From: Desulfosarcina ovata subsp. ovata
Lineage (GTDB): Bacteria; Desulfobacterota; Desulfobacteria; Desulfobacterales; Desulfosarcinaceae
DNA: 64,000 nucleotides
Reading direction: 5' to 3'
Assembly (NCBI RefSeq): GCF_009689005.1
Contig: NZ_AP021879.1
Span: forward strand, 4,642,652 to 4,706,651
A model generated the notes under the pieces. The model searched no databases, was not told the origin of the DNA, and was given only the letters and a program-made list of their open reading frames with translations. Numbering within the stretch: the stretch's first letter is position 1; every line of letters starts with the position of its first letter. Shown piece by piece: positions 53,174-61,349 of this stretch. The position numbers were made by a program, and so were the translations under genes.

Positions 53174-53736
53174 AACAGGCAAAGGCCGGTCAGCGCCACT
53201 TGTTCTTTATGGATGCCGCGCATTTCGTGTTTGCACCCTTTTTAGGTTACCTGTGGTGTTTCGCCAGGCTATTCATCAAAGCGCCGTCAGGCAGAAAGCG
53301 GTTTAATGTACTTGGCGCTCTCGATGCCATCACCCATGAGATGATTACGATCACCAATACCGGTTACATCAATTCATACAGCGTTTGTCAGCTATTGATT
53401 AAGCTCAGCGATAAATACTGTGATTTCCCGATTTCCATTGTTCTTGATAATGCCAGGTATCAAAAGTGCAAACTTGTGCAAAATACGGCAAAACTGCTGA
53501 ACATTGACCTATTGTTTTTGCCACCGTACTCTCCCAATCTCAACCTGATCGAAAGAATGTGGAAATTCGTAAAGAAAAAATGCCTGTACTCGAAATATTA
53601 TTCCGACTTCGAAGCATTCTCTAAGTCGATTCTACAGTGCCTTGCCGAGACGAGCGGCGACTACAAAAAGGAGTTGGATTCCTTACTGGCGTTAAATTTT
53701 CAATCATTTTCAAAATCGCAAATTATAACCGGTTAA
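53155..53736 (+). CDS. IS630 transposase, orfB (DDE catalytic part)
   Basis: In the -1 frame after the A-run the sequence continues DLEPRIEQAKAGQRHLFFMDAAHFV, giving a single IS630 protein. Catalytic residues: Asp in FFMDAAHF, Asp in IVLDNARYQ, Glu in NLIERMWKF. The first in-frame ATG is at 53200 but lies after the conserved start of the domain, so frameshift synthesis is more likely than a separate start. Confidence 0.88.
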   Translation, partial: DLEPRIEQAKAGQRHLFFMDAAHFVFAPFLGYLWCFARLFIKAPSGRKRFNVLGALDAITHEMITITNTGYINSYSVCQLLIKLSDKYCDFPISIVLDNARYQKCKLVQNTAKLLNIDLLFLPPYSPNLNLIERMWKFVKKKCLYSKYYSDFEAFSKSILQCLAETSGDYKKELDSLLALNFQSFSKSQIITG

Positions 53737-54629
53737 AGTATAGCAAGAACCAGTTGTGCTTTCCCGGCAATACCCGTGCGTTAGGGACCCGCCAAGGGTT
53801 CCGGCGCTTGATCAAACAGCTGTGGTCGAAAAACTGGGTGGTCTATACCAAGCCGCCCATTGAGCGCCCGGAATGGGTGCTCGATTACCTTGGGCGCTAT
53901 ACGCATCGCATTGCCATATCGAATCATCGCATCACTGATTTTTCTGACGGCCGTGTGACGTTCACGATCAAAAACAGAAAACGCAAGACGACTGAAACCG
54001 TCACCCTCGATGCGGTCGAATTCATCCGGCGGTTCTTGTTGCATGTACTGCCCAAGCGGTTCGTACGCATCCGGCATTATGGCTTTTTGGCCAACCGTGG
54101 CAAGAAAAAGAACATTGGCCTGTGCCGTTTGTTGATGAACTTGTCCCCCGATATCCCCGAGGTGCGGGATCAGTCCGTCCAGGCAATCATGATGGCACAG
54201 GCCGGTATCGACATATTGAGGTGCCCAAGCTGCAAACAAGGAATGATGAGAAAGATATACGAAATCCCGGAAGGGTCCGGAAACAGTTCATTCCATATTT
54301 TGAGGCCGGTGTCGGTAACCGATAAGGATCCTTAGCAAATCGATCCACGAGCTTGTTTTCCAGGGATAGCTTGAGCGTGCATTTCCAAGGCGCTGAAAGT
54401 GATGGGATCGGTTTGCCCTCAGGTCATGAAACGATCGAAATCGGCATTCCCATAAATTGTGAGTGATGCCGAAAAGGCTTGGTTACCCGGTGTTTTCACC
54501 CATTCAACAATCACGATCACCCCCAGGATTCTGATTCTGCCCTTTCACCAGAACCAGCGAGGCAGTCCTCTGTTTACAATCCCCATATTAAATGGTAGTC
54601 ATTTCGAGAATATGTTCCAAATTGCCTTA

Positions 54630-54760
54630 GTCCAACCAGTTTTATCCATCATCCCGCATCGCGCTAAAAGACCTTCAACATTGATTCAGCACCTTCATTT
54701 GTTGGGGGTACGTCGTTTCAATGGTTGGCGGGACGACGGATAAAACTCTATACGTTGGCC
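54630..54760 (+). other. integron attC site A
   Basis: R'' GTCCAAC (54630-54636); arm GTTTTATCCATCATCCCGC (54639-54657) pairs with GCGGGACGACGGATAAAAC (54728-54746); R' GTTGGCC (54754-54760). 131 bp. The R' belongs to the next cassette, whose own R'' is GGCCAAC. The spacers flanking the arms are unequal (2 and 7 bases), the one atypical point. Confidence 0.7.
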
Positions 54761-54783
54761 ATATAAGCATGTAGGAGCATAAA

Positions 54784-55767
54784 ATGAAATTCTACATAGC
54801 ATCTGGAATAAAGAATAAAGACAATGTTAAAAAAATATTCGATCAACTGATAAACACAGGGCATGAAGTAACTGCCGATTGGACTTTAACGGATGATATC
54901 CCTGAAGATGGGAGAGATCAAAAAAGCGAATATGTACGATCAATAGCTAAAAGAGATTTTGAGGGAATTCGAGAGTGTGATATTTTTGCCTTGCTCAGTG
55001 ATCCAGAAGAAGGACGATCCATGTACGTTGAATTGGGCATAGCCTTATCAATGTACCAATCAACTGGCAGACCAAAAATTTTTATTGTTGGACCAAAGAA
55101 TAATGAATCTGTATTTTATTTTCATCCACTTGTTGATCGCGTTAATACTATAGAGGATATTTTGAAATATTCAGCGAATTTGGATACAATCGAATTGCCA
55201 TCTAAAAGTCATGAGGGGCGACTTGAGGAATATAAATCGTTACGGGCTGAAATGTTAGAGATTATCAAAGAAAGAGTTTGGGGCCAAGCCACATATGCAG
55301 CGTTAAGCGCGGGTATGCTCGCTTTGATGAAGGATTCTGGAAAAATTCCCATTCTCATTTTTACTATACTTCTATCACTTCCATTTATTTTTCATACTAT
55401 GCAGCGTGAGCATGCAAGAATCAGAATGGGAAACTATCTGCGAGCGGTCCTTGAACCAAAAATTCCAGGTATGTATTGGGAAGAGTATCTTGGTTTATGG
55501 CGTGGGAAATTTGGCCAAGAAGAAGGTAAAGGTTTTCTTAATATTTTTGATAGGATAAAGCATCTGATTAGTTTTTCTGGACTCTATTTATTAGTTTCTG
55601 GATTTTGTTTGGTCTATCTGTTTTTTGTAACCAAAAATCCAGATATTAGATTTTTAGGAATATTTTGTTTTATTTTCTTGATAGGGGCGTATGTAAATTT
55701 TTTTCTGTTATATGGTAAAGGTCAAAAAGAATATAAAGAGTTACTGCGCCTCGGTCCAAAAGCTTGA
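54784..55767 (+). CDS. NDT/TIR-like domain fused to multi-pass membrane domain, cassette-encoded
   Basis: 327 aa, AT-rich compared with the chromosome. Residues 1-105 look like a nucleoside 2-deoxyribosyltransferase-like (TIR-related) Rossmannoid: KFYIASGIKNKDNVKKIFDQL at the start and CDIFALLSDPEEGRSMYVELGIAL with a likely catalytic Glu83. The rest has an amphipathic stretch (EYKSLRAEMLEIIKERV) and hydrophobic segments at about 168-182, 188-204, 262-282 and 289-310. This plan of a nucleotide- or NAD-acting domain plus membrane domain is known among bacterial conflict effectors. The ATG lies 24 bases after the cassette 5' end and the stop touches the attC site. The function is inferred; no exact family recognised. 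Confidence 0.7.
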   Translation: MKFYIASGIKNKDNVKKIFDQLINTGHEVTADWTLTDDIPEDGRDQKSEYVRSIAKRDFEGIRECDIFALLSDPEEGRSMYVELGIALSMYQSTGRPKIFIVGPKNNESVFYFHPLVDRVNTIEDILKYSANLDTIELPSKSHEGRLEEYKSLRAEMLEIIKERVWGQATYAALSAGMLALMKDSGKIPILIFTILLSLPFIFHTMQREHARIRMGNYLRAVLEPKIPGMYWEEYLGLWRGKFGQEEGKGFLNIFDRIKHLISFSGLYLLVSGFCLVYLFFVTKNPDIRFLGIFCFIFLIGAYVNFFLLYGKGQKEYKELLRLGPKA

Positions 55768-55893
55768 GGCCAACCTGTTTCTCCACGGGATCGCAAAAGG
55801 CGAGCGATTGTATCTCTGGCCAAGTCATCGTTTAACATCTCACTGCCTGTCCGCCTTCAGTTACTTTTGCGGCCCGTGAGAACGGCGTTGGAC
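55768..55893 (+). other. integron attC site B
   Basis: R'' GGCCAAC (55768-55774), complementary to GTTGGCC at the 5' end of its own cassette. The arms CTCCACGGGATCGCAAAAG (55781) and CTTTTGCGGCCCGTGAG (55864) pair with one extrahelical C. R' GTTGGAC (55887-55893) starts the next cassette. 126 bp. Confidence 0.75.
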
Positions 55894-56037
55894 TAAGCCG
55901 CTACGCGGCAGCTAACCCACCAGAATTTCTGTAATTCTTTCCTCATTTCCGGTTTTTCTCCGATTTTATTATAATTCCCTCCATCGGTATAACTCCGAAA
56001 ATCTCATATTTATCTCATTAATCAAAGGAGGGAACTC

Positions 56038-56919
56038 ATGTCAGAACTGCGTAAAAAGATGATCCGGGCAATGGAACTTAAGGATTTTTCACCGAGGACT
56101 CAGCAATCCTATTTGTCTGCAGTTGAAGGCCTATCAAAATTTCATCGGAAGTCACCGGATCGTCTAACGCAAACAGAAATCGAAGACTACGTGCTTCACC
56201 TTAAAGATGAAGGGAAGAGCGCAAGCACACGCAATGTTATCATTTCCGGGATGAAGTTTTTCTACCAGCATACACTGATAAACAGCGAAATCGCATTGAA
56301 TATGCCAAGTCGTCGTAAACCAAAAATCCTACCTGAAGTTCTCAGTAGAGAGCAGGTTCGCATGATCATCGATACTCCGGCGGATCTCAAGCATCGGCTG
56401 ATATTGATGACGGCTTATTCTGGAGGGCTTCGAGTCAGTGAAGTGGCAGCACTGAAAGTCAAAAGCATCGACAGTGCACGGATGGTGATCCGGGTCTATC
56501 AGGGCAAAGGCATGAAAGACCGCGATACGCTGCTTTCTAAAAAACTGCTGGAGGAACTACGGGGCTATTGGAAGGTCTATCGCCCGACAGATTGGCTGTT
56601 TTACGGTAAACGTCGCGACACTCCCATGAGCATCACATCGATTCAGAGAATGTACCGCCGTGCCAAGAGCGACGCCGGCATCACCAAGGGCAAGGGCATT
56701 CATTGCCTTCGCCATTGCTTTGCCACTCATCTGCTGGAAGCCGGCTATGATGTGCGCAAGATACAGCTTCTCATGGGGCATCGCTCGTTGTCCACCACCA
56801 TGGTCTATCTTCACGTTTCCAGAAACGGGTTGGCCAAGGTCCAGAGCCCGCTGGATTTCATCGAAGAGCCGGAACAACAGGCGCCGCCGTGGGAGGATGA
56901 CGATGAATCCAATCAATAA
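56038..56919 (+). CDS. tyrosine recombinase (XerC/IS91-associated type)
   Basis: 293 aa. An N-terminal SAM-like core-binding domain (SPRTQQSYLSAVEGL), then the catalytic domain: Arg in SGGLRVSEVA, HCLRHCFATHLLEAG (HxxR), GHRSLSTTMVYLHVS with the Tyr nucleophile. The extra helix patch between conserved patches that marks integron integrases is not seen. AAAGGAGGGAACTC precedes the ATG. It overlaps the start of the IS91 transposase by 17 bases, the arrangement of one IS91 subgroup. Confidence 0.85.
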   Translation: MSELRKKMIRAMELKDFSPRTQQSYLSAVEGLSKFHRKSPDRLTQTEIEDYVLHLKDEGKSASTRNVIISGMKFFYQHTLINSEIALNMPSRRKPKILPEVLSREQVRMIIDTPADLKHRLILMTAYSGGLRVSEVAALKVKSIDSARMVIRVYQGKGMKDRDTLLSKKLLEELRGYWKVYRPTDWLFYGKRRDTPMSITSIQRMYRRAKSDAGITKGKGIHCLRHCFATHLLEAGYDVRKIQLLMGHRSLSTTMVYLHVSRNGLAKVQSPLDFIEEPEQQAPPWEDDDESNQ

Positions 56920-58114
56920 TTATCCTCAACCAGCAAACCGACAGGTGGAAGTGGCGGATATTTTGCGCTGCCACATCGGTGACTATCTCAAAAGATACAA
57001 TATGCCGCCGGAGCATTACAGGGTCGTATACGACATTTTAAATTGCCGGACCGCTTATCTTGGCGGGCACGTTGAAATGTGCGATCAATGCGGAGCCGAA
57101 CGCATCCTTTACAACTCGTGCCGCAACCGGCATTGCCCGAAATGCCAGACCATCACCAAGCAACGCTGGTTGTCCGCCCGGCAGGCTGAACTTTTGCCGG
57201 TCAACTATTTTCACAATGTTTTCACCCTTCCTCATGAATTGAATCCTTTGATTTTGTGCAACAAACCACTCATGCTGGGATTCCTGTTTCATGCCGCCAG
57301 CCAGACGTTGCTCGATTTCGGCAAGAATCCGAAAAACGAACTCGGTGGTCAGTTGGGGATCATCGCTATTTTGCACACTTGGACGCAAACATTGATGGAT
57401 CATTTTCACCTGCACTGCCTGGTGCCTGGCGGTGCGATCGCCGGAAATGGGAAGGAATGGATCAATAGCAAAGGGGAGTTCCTCTTTCCGGTAAAAGCGC
57501 TTTCGAAAGTTTTCCGGGGAAAATTCATATCGTATCTGGAAGATGCATATAGCAAGAACCAGTTGTGCTTTCCCGGCAATACCCGTGCGTTAGGGACCCG
57601 CCAAGGGTTCCGGCGCTTGATCAAACAGCTGTGGTCGAAAAACTGGGTGGTCTATACCAAGCCGCCCATTGAGCGCCCGGAATGGGTGCTCGATTACCTT
57701 GGGCGCTATACGCATCGCATTGCCATATCGAATCATCGCATCACTGATTTTTCTGACGGCCGTGTGACGTTCACGATCAAAAACAGAAAACGCAAGACGA
57801 CTGAAACCGTCACCCTCGATGCGGTCGAATTCATCCGGCGGTTCTTGTTGCATGTACTGCCCAAGCGGTTCGTACGCATCCGGCATTATGGCTTTTTGGC
57901 CAACCGTGGCAAGAAAAAGAACATTGGCCTGTGCCGTTTGTTGATGAACTTGTCCCCCGATATCCCCGAGGTGCGGGATCAGTCCGTCCAGGCAATCATG
58001 ATGGCACAGGCCGGTATCGACATATTGAGGTGCCCAAGCTGCAAACAAGGAATGATGAGAAAGATATACGAAATCCCGGAAGGGTCCGGAGACGGCACTG
58101 GTTCAGTTCAATAG
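56903..58114 (+). CDS. IS91-family transposase (HUH)
   Basis: 403 aa. Zinc-binding Cys in MCDQCG...NSCRNRHCPKCQ at the N-terminus, the HUH motif HFHLHCLVPGG, and a conserved C-terminal part (LGRYTHRIAISNHRI; RIRHYGFLANRGKKKNI; CPSCKQGMM). Rolling-circle transposase. The last residues are changed: after EGSG the frame enters a 148-bp MITE and stops at 58112-58114, losing about 15 native residues compared with copy 1. Confidence 0.9.
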   Translation: MNPINNYPQPANRQVEVADILRCHIGDYLKRYNMPPEHYRVVYDILNCRTAYLGGHVEMCDQCGAERILYNSCRNRHCPKCQTITKQRWLSARQAELLPVNYFHNVFTLPHELNPLILCNKPLMLGFLFHAASQTLLDFGKNPKNELGGQLGIIAILHTWTQTLMDHFHLHCLVPGGAIAGNGKEWINSKGEFLFPVKALSKVFRGKFISYLEDAYSKNQLCFPGNTRALGTRQGFRRLIKQLWSKNWVVYTKPPIERPEWVLDYLGRYTHRIAISNHRITDFSDGRVTFTIKNRKRKTTETVTLDAVEFIRRFLLHVLPKRFVRIRHYGFLANRGKKKNIGLCRLLMNLSPDIPEVRDQSVQAIMMAQAGIDILRCPSCKQGMMRKIYEIPEGSGDGTGSVQ

Positions 58115-58241
58115 GTGATCCAATAATATCAATATGTTATAGCAGGCTTGAAAAACCAGTCATATTGAATATAACTATCTGTTATTAAAATGAAAAATTG
58201 TACCCCCTTAGCTAAATTACCTATTGAACTGAACCAGTGCC
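58094..58241. repeat. 148-bp MITE with perfect 23-bp terminal inverted repeats
   Basis: The left end (58094-58116, GGCACTGGTTCAGTTCAA..) and right end (58219-58241) are exact reverse complements over 23 bp. The AT-rich centre has no gene. Starting with GGCACTG, the ends resemble IS6-family tips. Compared with IS91 copy 1, about 120 bp (54282-54402) are replaced, so insertion came with a deletion. Confidence 0.88.
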
Positions 58242-58474
58242 AAGTGATGGGATCGGTTTGCCCTCAGGTCATGAAACGATCGAAATCGGCATTCCCATAA
58301 ATTGTGAGTGATGCCGAAAAGGCTTGGTTACCCGGTGTTTTCACCCATTCAACAATCACGATCACCCCCAGGATTCTGATTCTGCCCTTTCACCAGAACC
58401 AGCGAGGCAGTCCTCTGTTTACAATCCCCATATTAAATGGTAGTCATTTCGAGAATATGTTCCAAATTGCCTTA

Positions 58475-58605
58475 GTCCAACCAGTTTTATCCATCATCCC
58501 GCATCGCGCTAAAAGACCTTCAACATTGATTCAGCACCTTCATTTGTTGGGGGTACGTCGTTTCAATGGTTGGCGGGACGACGGATAAAACTCTATACGT
58601 TGGAC
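58475..58605 (+). other. integron attC site C
   Basis: Same sequence as site A except at the last bases: R'' GTCCAAC (58475-58481), complementary to TTGGAC at the 5' end of its own cassette (55888), and R' GTTGGAC (58599-58605) belonging to the next cassette. The A/C identity with different R' tails is what cassette recombination leaves. Confidence 0.72.
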
Positions 58606-58640
58606 GAATGCTGCCAAGCAGCAGGAAGTAGATTGAAAGG

Positions 58641-58853
58641 ATGGGCAAAGGAAAGCGACTTAAGAAGTTGAGAAGAACATCCGAAGCATCCTTTTCTGAT
58701 AAGTTTCAGGAGACGTTTACCAGGAACTTCCAGAAAGAGGTGAAAAACTCTGAATTGTGGGATGAAATTGTTGCCCAGTATGGTGAAAAACGTGCCCTGG
58801 AAATCATCAGGGAATGTAAGGCGGAAGTAAAGACAGACATGGAAATAAAATGA
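58641..58853 (+). CDS. small basic protein coupled to cassette HUH transposase
   Basis: 70 aa, Lys/Arg-rich N-terminus (MGKGKRLKKLRR) and helical rest (FSDKFQETFTRNFQKEV). It begins 41 bases after the cassette 5' end and its stop overlaps the next ATG (ATGA). Function unknown; perhaps an accessory to the transposase. Confidence 0.55.
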   Translation: MGKGKRLKKLRRTSEASFSDKFQETFTRNFQKEVKNSELWDEIVAQYGEKRALEIIRECKAEVKTDMEIK

Positions 58854-60040
58854 AAGCCGGGATTGTTCAGCAGATATTCAACGATCATTTCGAGGAATAC
58901 CGGAAAGGCCGCATTTTAGATGGCCGGCAGTGGCGGGCGGCCTGGGACATCATGACCTGCCAAACTCCTGAAAAGGGGTTTCATGTCGATGAATGCCCGA
59001 ACGGCGACTATCGGGTGATCCTGCCCAATTCGTGCAAGAACCGGTCTTGTCCCCAGTGCGGCTCGACCGAGACCCAATTGTGGCTTGAGCGCAGACGGTC
59101 CCAGGCGCTTGATTGCCCCTACTTTCATGGTGTGATTACCATCAGCCATGACCTCCACCCCATCTGGGCGGTAAATCGCCGGTTGTTCACCGGCCTTATG
59201 ATGCAAAGCGCATGGCATTCATTACGTGAGATGCTTGCTGACTTGCGATGGTTGGGCGGGCTTCCCGGCGTCATCGCCGTATTCCAAAGCTGGGACGATC
59301 ACCTTAACAAGCATTGTCACCTGCATCTGATCATCACCGCCGGGGGATTGAACGATGATGGTCGGTGGGTAAGCGCGAAGAAAGACATGTTGGTGTATAC
59401 GCCGGCGTTGGCATCCAAGTTCAGGGGCAAGTTTCTCGATTATCTTAAAGAAGGCTTCAACCCTTTGACCAAAACGGGTCGACGGAAGCCGTCGGATCAA
59501 GTGCTGACCCCTCCACCGGGCAAGAGCGTTCAGCAATGCTTGAACCTGCTCAACAAGCTGGGACGGGTTAGCTGGCACGCTGAAATCAAGCCGGCTTACG
59601 AACATGCCAACGGCGTTTTCAAATACGTCGGGCGGTACATCCGCCGGGGGCCGATCTCTGAAAAGCGGATTGTGGGTTATGATGGGGATACGGTAACCAT
59701 CGCCTATGCGCATCCGGAAAAGCATGATCAACTGACATTTAAGTTGGATGCACAGACGTTTATCCGTCGTCTGTTGGATCATGTTCCGGAGAAAGGAACG
59801 CATCTGGTCAGATCCTACGGTCTTTTCCATCCAACCCAGTTGGAAAAACTGAATCTGGCACGAGCGTGTCTGGGCCAAAAGGCGTATATCCCCGGAATTG
59901 AGCGACCGACGACCATTGAGTTGCTGCGCCAAATGTTCCCGGATCTTTCTGAAACCCGTTGTCCGCATTGCGGGGAGATCCTTCGAACCGTTTTTGTCTA
60001 CCGCGGCGGCCATACCGAGCCCTGGAGACTGGCCGCATGA
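58850..60040 (+). CDS. IS91/ISCR-type HUH transposase in cassette
   Basis: 396 aa. N-terminal zinc cysteines (NSCKNRSCPQCGSTETQLW), HUH motif HCHLHLIITAGGL, conserved FKYVGRYIRRGPI, and C-terminal CPHCGEIL. It is only distantly similar to the other IS91 copies here. Coupled by ATGA overlaps to both neighbours, so all three are one transcript within the cassette. Confidence 0.85.
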   Translation: MKAGIVQQIFNDHFEEYRKGRILDGRQWRAAWDIMTCQTPEKGFHVDECPNGDYRVILPNSCKNRSCPQCGSTETQLWLERRRSQALDCPYFHGVITISHDLHPIWAVNRRLFTGLMMQSAWHSLREMLADLRWLGGLPGVIAVFQSWDDHLNKHCHLHLIITAGGLNDDGRWVSAKKDMLVYTPALASKFRGKFLDYLKEGFNPLTKTGRRKPSDQVLTPPPGKSVQQCLNLLNKLGRVSWHAEIKPAYEHANGVFKYVGRYIRRGPISEKRIVGYDGDTVTIAYAHPEKHDQLTFKLDAQTFIRRLLDHVPEKGTHLVRSYGLFHPTQLEKLNLARACLGQKAYIPGIERPTTIELLRQMFPDLSETRCPHCGEILRTVFVYRGGHTEPWRLAA

Positions 60041-60264
60041 CACAATCAACGTCCACTTCTTCAACCGATGCAGATCGCATATGGCATCGTTGCGCCAAAA
60101 ACATGGGAAAGCCGGCTGCATTTATACAAGTTCACCCGCGTTTAAACGATTTTTCCTCACACATGGATCAACATTGTGTGAAACTGGCAGGCATGGCATC
60201 AGAAAGAGCTTGTTTTGGAAGATTTGGGCTTTCAGAAAAATCCATATACTGGATTCCCGTTTGA
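60037..60264 (+). CDS. small protein at end of cassette Z
   Basis: 75 aa (MTQSTSTSSTDADRIWHRC...), whose ATG overlaps the transposase stop (ATGA) and whose own stop is 6 bases before the attC R'' box. That compact fit argues it is a real gene. No family recognised. Confidence 0.45.
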   Translation: MTQSTSTSSTDADRIWHRCAKNMGKPAAFIQVHPRLNDFSSHMDQHCVKLAGMASERACFGRFGLSEKSIYWIPV

Positions 60265-60270
60265 CGCATC

Positions 60271-60407
60271 GTCCAACCAACAGGATGATGCTGACAAGCC
60301 TGGTCTTGGTTCTTAATCGCTAAATCGAGGATTTATTGCAAGCTGTTTCCAAAAGGCATAGCCCTACTATTGAACCCGGCTTGCAGCATATCCTGAACGT
60401 TCGCCAG
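60271..60407 (+). other. integron attC site D
   Basis: R'' GTCCAAC (60271-60277), complementary to TTGGAC at the 5' end of its own cassette (58600). CAGGATGATGCTGACAAGCC (60281-60300) pairs with GGCTTGCAGCATATCCTG (60380-60397) leaving two extrahelical bases, G60287 and A60294, as attC hairpins do. Equal 3-base spacers. R' GTTCGCC (60401-60407) departs from the consensus at one base. Confidence 0.75.
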
Positions 60408-60916
60408 TAACAATTTATCGAGAACAGGGGAAGGTGGTAAAGATTTGAAGCATTAGACAATAAAATGTTAATCAGGAATCAATTTTGATAAGCTCGCTTA
60501 TTTTGTAAACATGGCATTCAGTTTGATACAAAGGATTATAATTGAGCAAACGGATTTTATTCTTCTCCTATCGTATAATTGATAAATAAAAAGGTATAGA
60601 CAATGCTAAGGCAAAAATAGTGTAACGGCCTACCCCGCCTATGCGGCAAAAGTGTAACGGTTGGTTCTACTATCCCGCAGCGAGACCCCGCCCCAAAAAT
60701 CAATAAACCTACCACGCTACCCCGCCGCAATAGCTCCCGCCGGCAATCGTTTTTACCAAAAAGTTTTTGTAGGTTGTAAAGTGGGTATTGTCATGGTCCA
60801 AGAAAATGAGGAGAAAGCCCGGAACCATCACTTCCGGGCTTTCAGGGTGAACTCCGTATCAAGGCCGGATGTTCATTAAGTAAATTACTTTAAACTCCGG
60901 CCACTTTCAAGGCCGG
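60408..60916. other. intergenic, possible left end of the integrase module
   Basis: No supported gene in 509 bp. Two copies of GTGTAACGG (60619 and 60652) may be element-end repeats. A perfect 12-bp hairpin GAAAGCCCGGAA/TTCCGGGCTTTC (60813-60843) and a smaller CCGGCC/GGCCGG hairpin at 60897-60916 follow, with AAGGCCGGATG repeated at 60861 and 60910. Confidence 0.45.
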
Positions 60917-61306
60917 ATGGTAAAGCTGATCCAAATATCCTGTCGTTGGTGCAACACCGTTTTTTGTGTGTGCCGGTGCTGCTTTCGTGGGCATGCTTAT
61001 TGTTGCGATGCATGCCGCATCGCCGGTCGTCTCCAGTCCCGTCGAAAAGCGCAGCGACGCTACCGTAAAACCGATAAAGGTAAAAAAGCCCACCGTCTTG
61101 CCGAAAACCGTCGTCGGCATCGTGAAATCGATCCACGTAGAAAAAACATGGATGATCATACTTCAACAAGCCCTTTTAAACGGGTTATGTTGCCACCACA
61201 GATCGAAATTTCGGTACCTTTTCGCCTCGGTTTTCGATGCCGCTGCCATTTTTGCGGTCGGCCGGGTGAAATTGTGAGCCATTTTCCACGCCGTGGTTAT
61301 GGATGA
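60917..61306 (+). CDS. Cys-rich zinc-finger protein of integrase module
   Basis: 129 aa. Cysteine pairs CRWC, CVCRCC, YCCDAC near the N-terminus, a strongly basic middle (RRKAQRRYRKTDKGKKAHRL), and a C-terminal CRCHFCG. Nucleic-acid binding is likely. First gene of the tight run that ends with the DDE integrase; its stop is 43 bases before the CHC2 gene. Confidence 0.6.
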   Translation: MVKLIQISCRWCNTVFCVCRCCFRGHAYCCDACRIAGRLQSRRKAQRRYRKTDKGKKAHRLAENRRRHREIDPRRKNMDDHTSTSPFKRVMLPPQIEISVPFRLGFRCRCHFCGRPGEIVSHFPRRGYG

Positions 61307-61349
61307 AATCTTTTTCAGGATTTTTTACGCAGATAAGGAGGCCAATATC

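Larger units (their letters stand above)
52572..53740 (+). mobile_element. IS630-family insertion sequence
   Basis: 1169 bp inserted into the IS91 transposase with a TA target duplication (52570-52571 and 53741-53742). The ends TACTGTGAA.. and (reverse) TACTTTAAC.. are imperfect inverted repeats. It holds one transposase in two overlapping frames. Confidence 0.9.
52455..54335 (+). pseudogene. IS91-like transposase, 5'-truncated and split by IS630
   Basis: Two pieces, 52455-52571 and 53741-54335, are near-identical to the transposase at 56903-58114 (shared from 57435). The first ~180 residues, including the zinc region and HUH motif, are missing. The native C-terminus is kept here (EGSGNSSFHILRPV..). 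It cannot make an active enzyme. Confidence 0.9.
52455..54760 (+). repeat. segmental duplication of 57435-58605 (IS91 3' part plus attC)
   Basis: The transposase 3' half, the downstream 200+ bp and the whole attC site recur at 57435-58605. This copy has gained an IS630; the other has gained a 148-bp MITE in place of about 120 bp. The match ends just after GTTGG of the attC site, where the cassette junction lies. Confidence 0.88.
54630..60407 (+). mobile_element. integron gene-cassette array without integrase (CALIN-like)
   Basis: Four attC-like sites in one orientation bound three cassettes: 54755-55887 (membrane effector), 55888-58599 (recombinase plus IS91), 58600-60401 (HUH transposase with two small genes). 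Genes fill the cassettes tightly: the first ends directly at its R'', the third ends 6 bases before. No intI is seen; the tyrosine recombinase at 56038 lacks the extra IntI helix. Confidence 0.72.

Noticed and set aside
54459-54743. 94-codon frame, identical copy at 58304-58588
   Set aside because: It overlaps the attC site and a non-coding cassette tail; its repetition comes from the segmental duplication, and it has no ribosome site.
56038-56919. Tyrosine recombinase as an integron integrase (IntI)
   Set aside because: The extra helix region between the conserved patches of IntI is absent and the gene overlaps an IS91 transposase, the arrangement of an IS91 subgroup.
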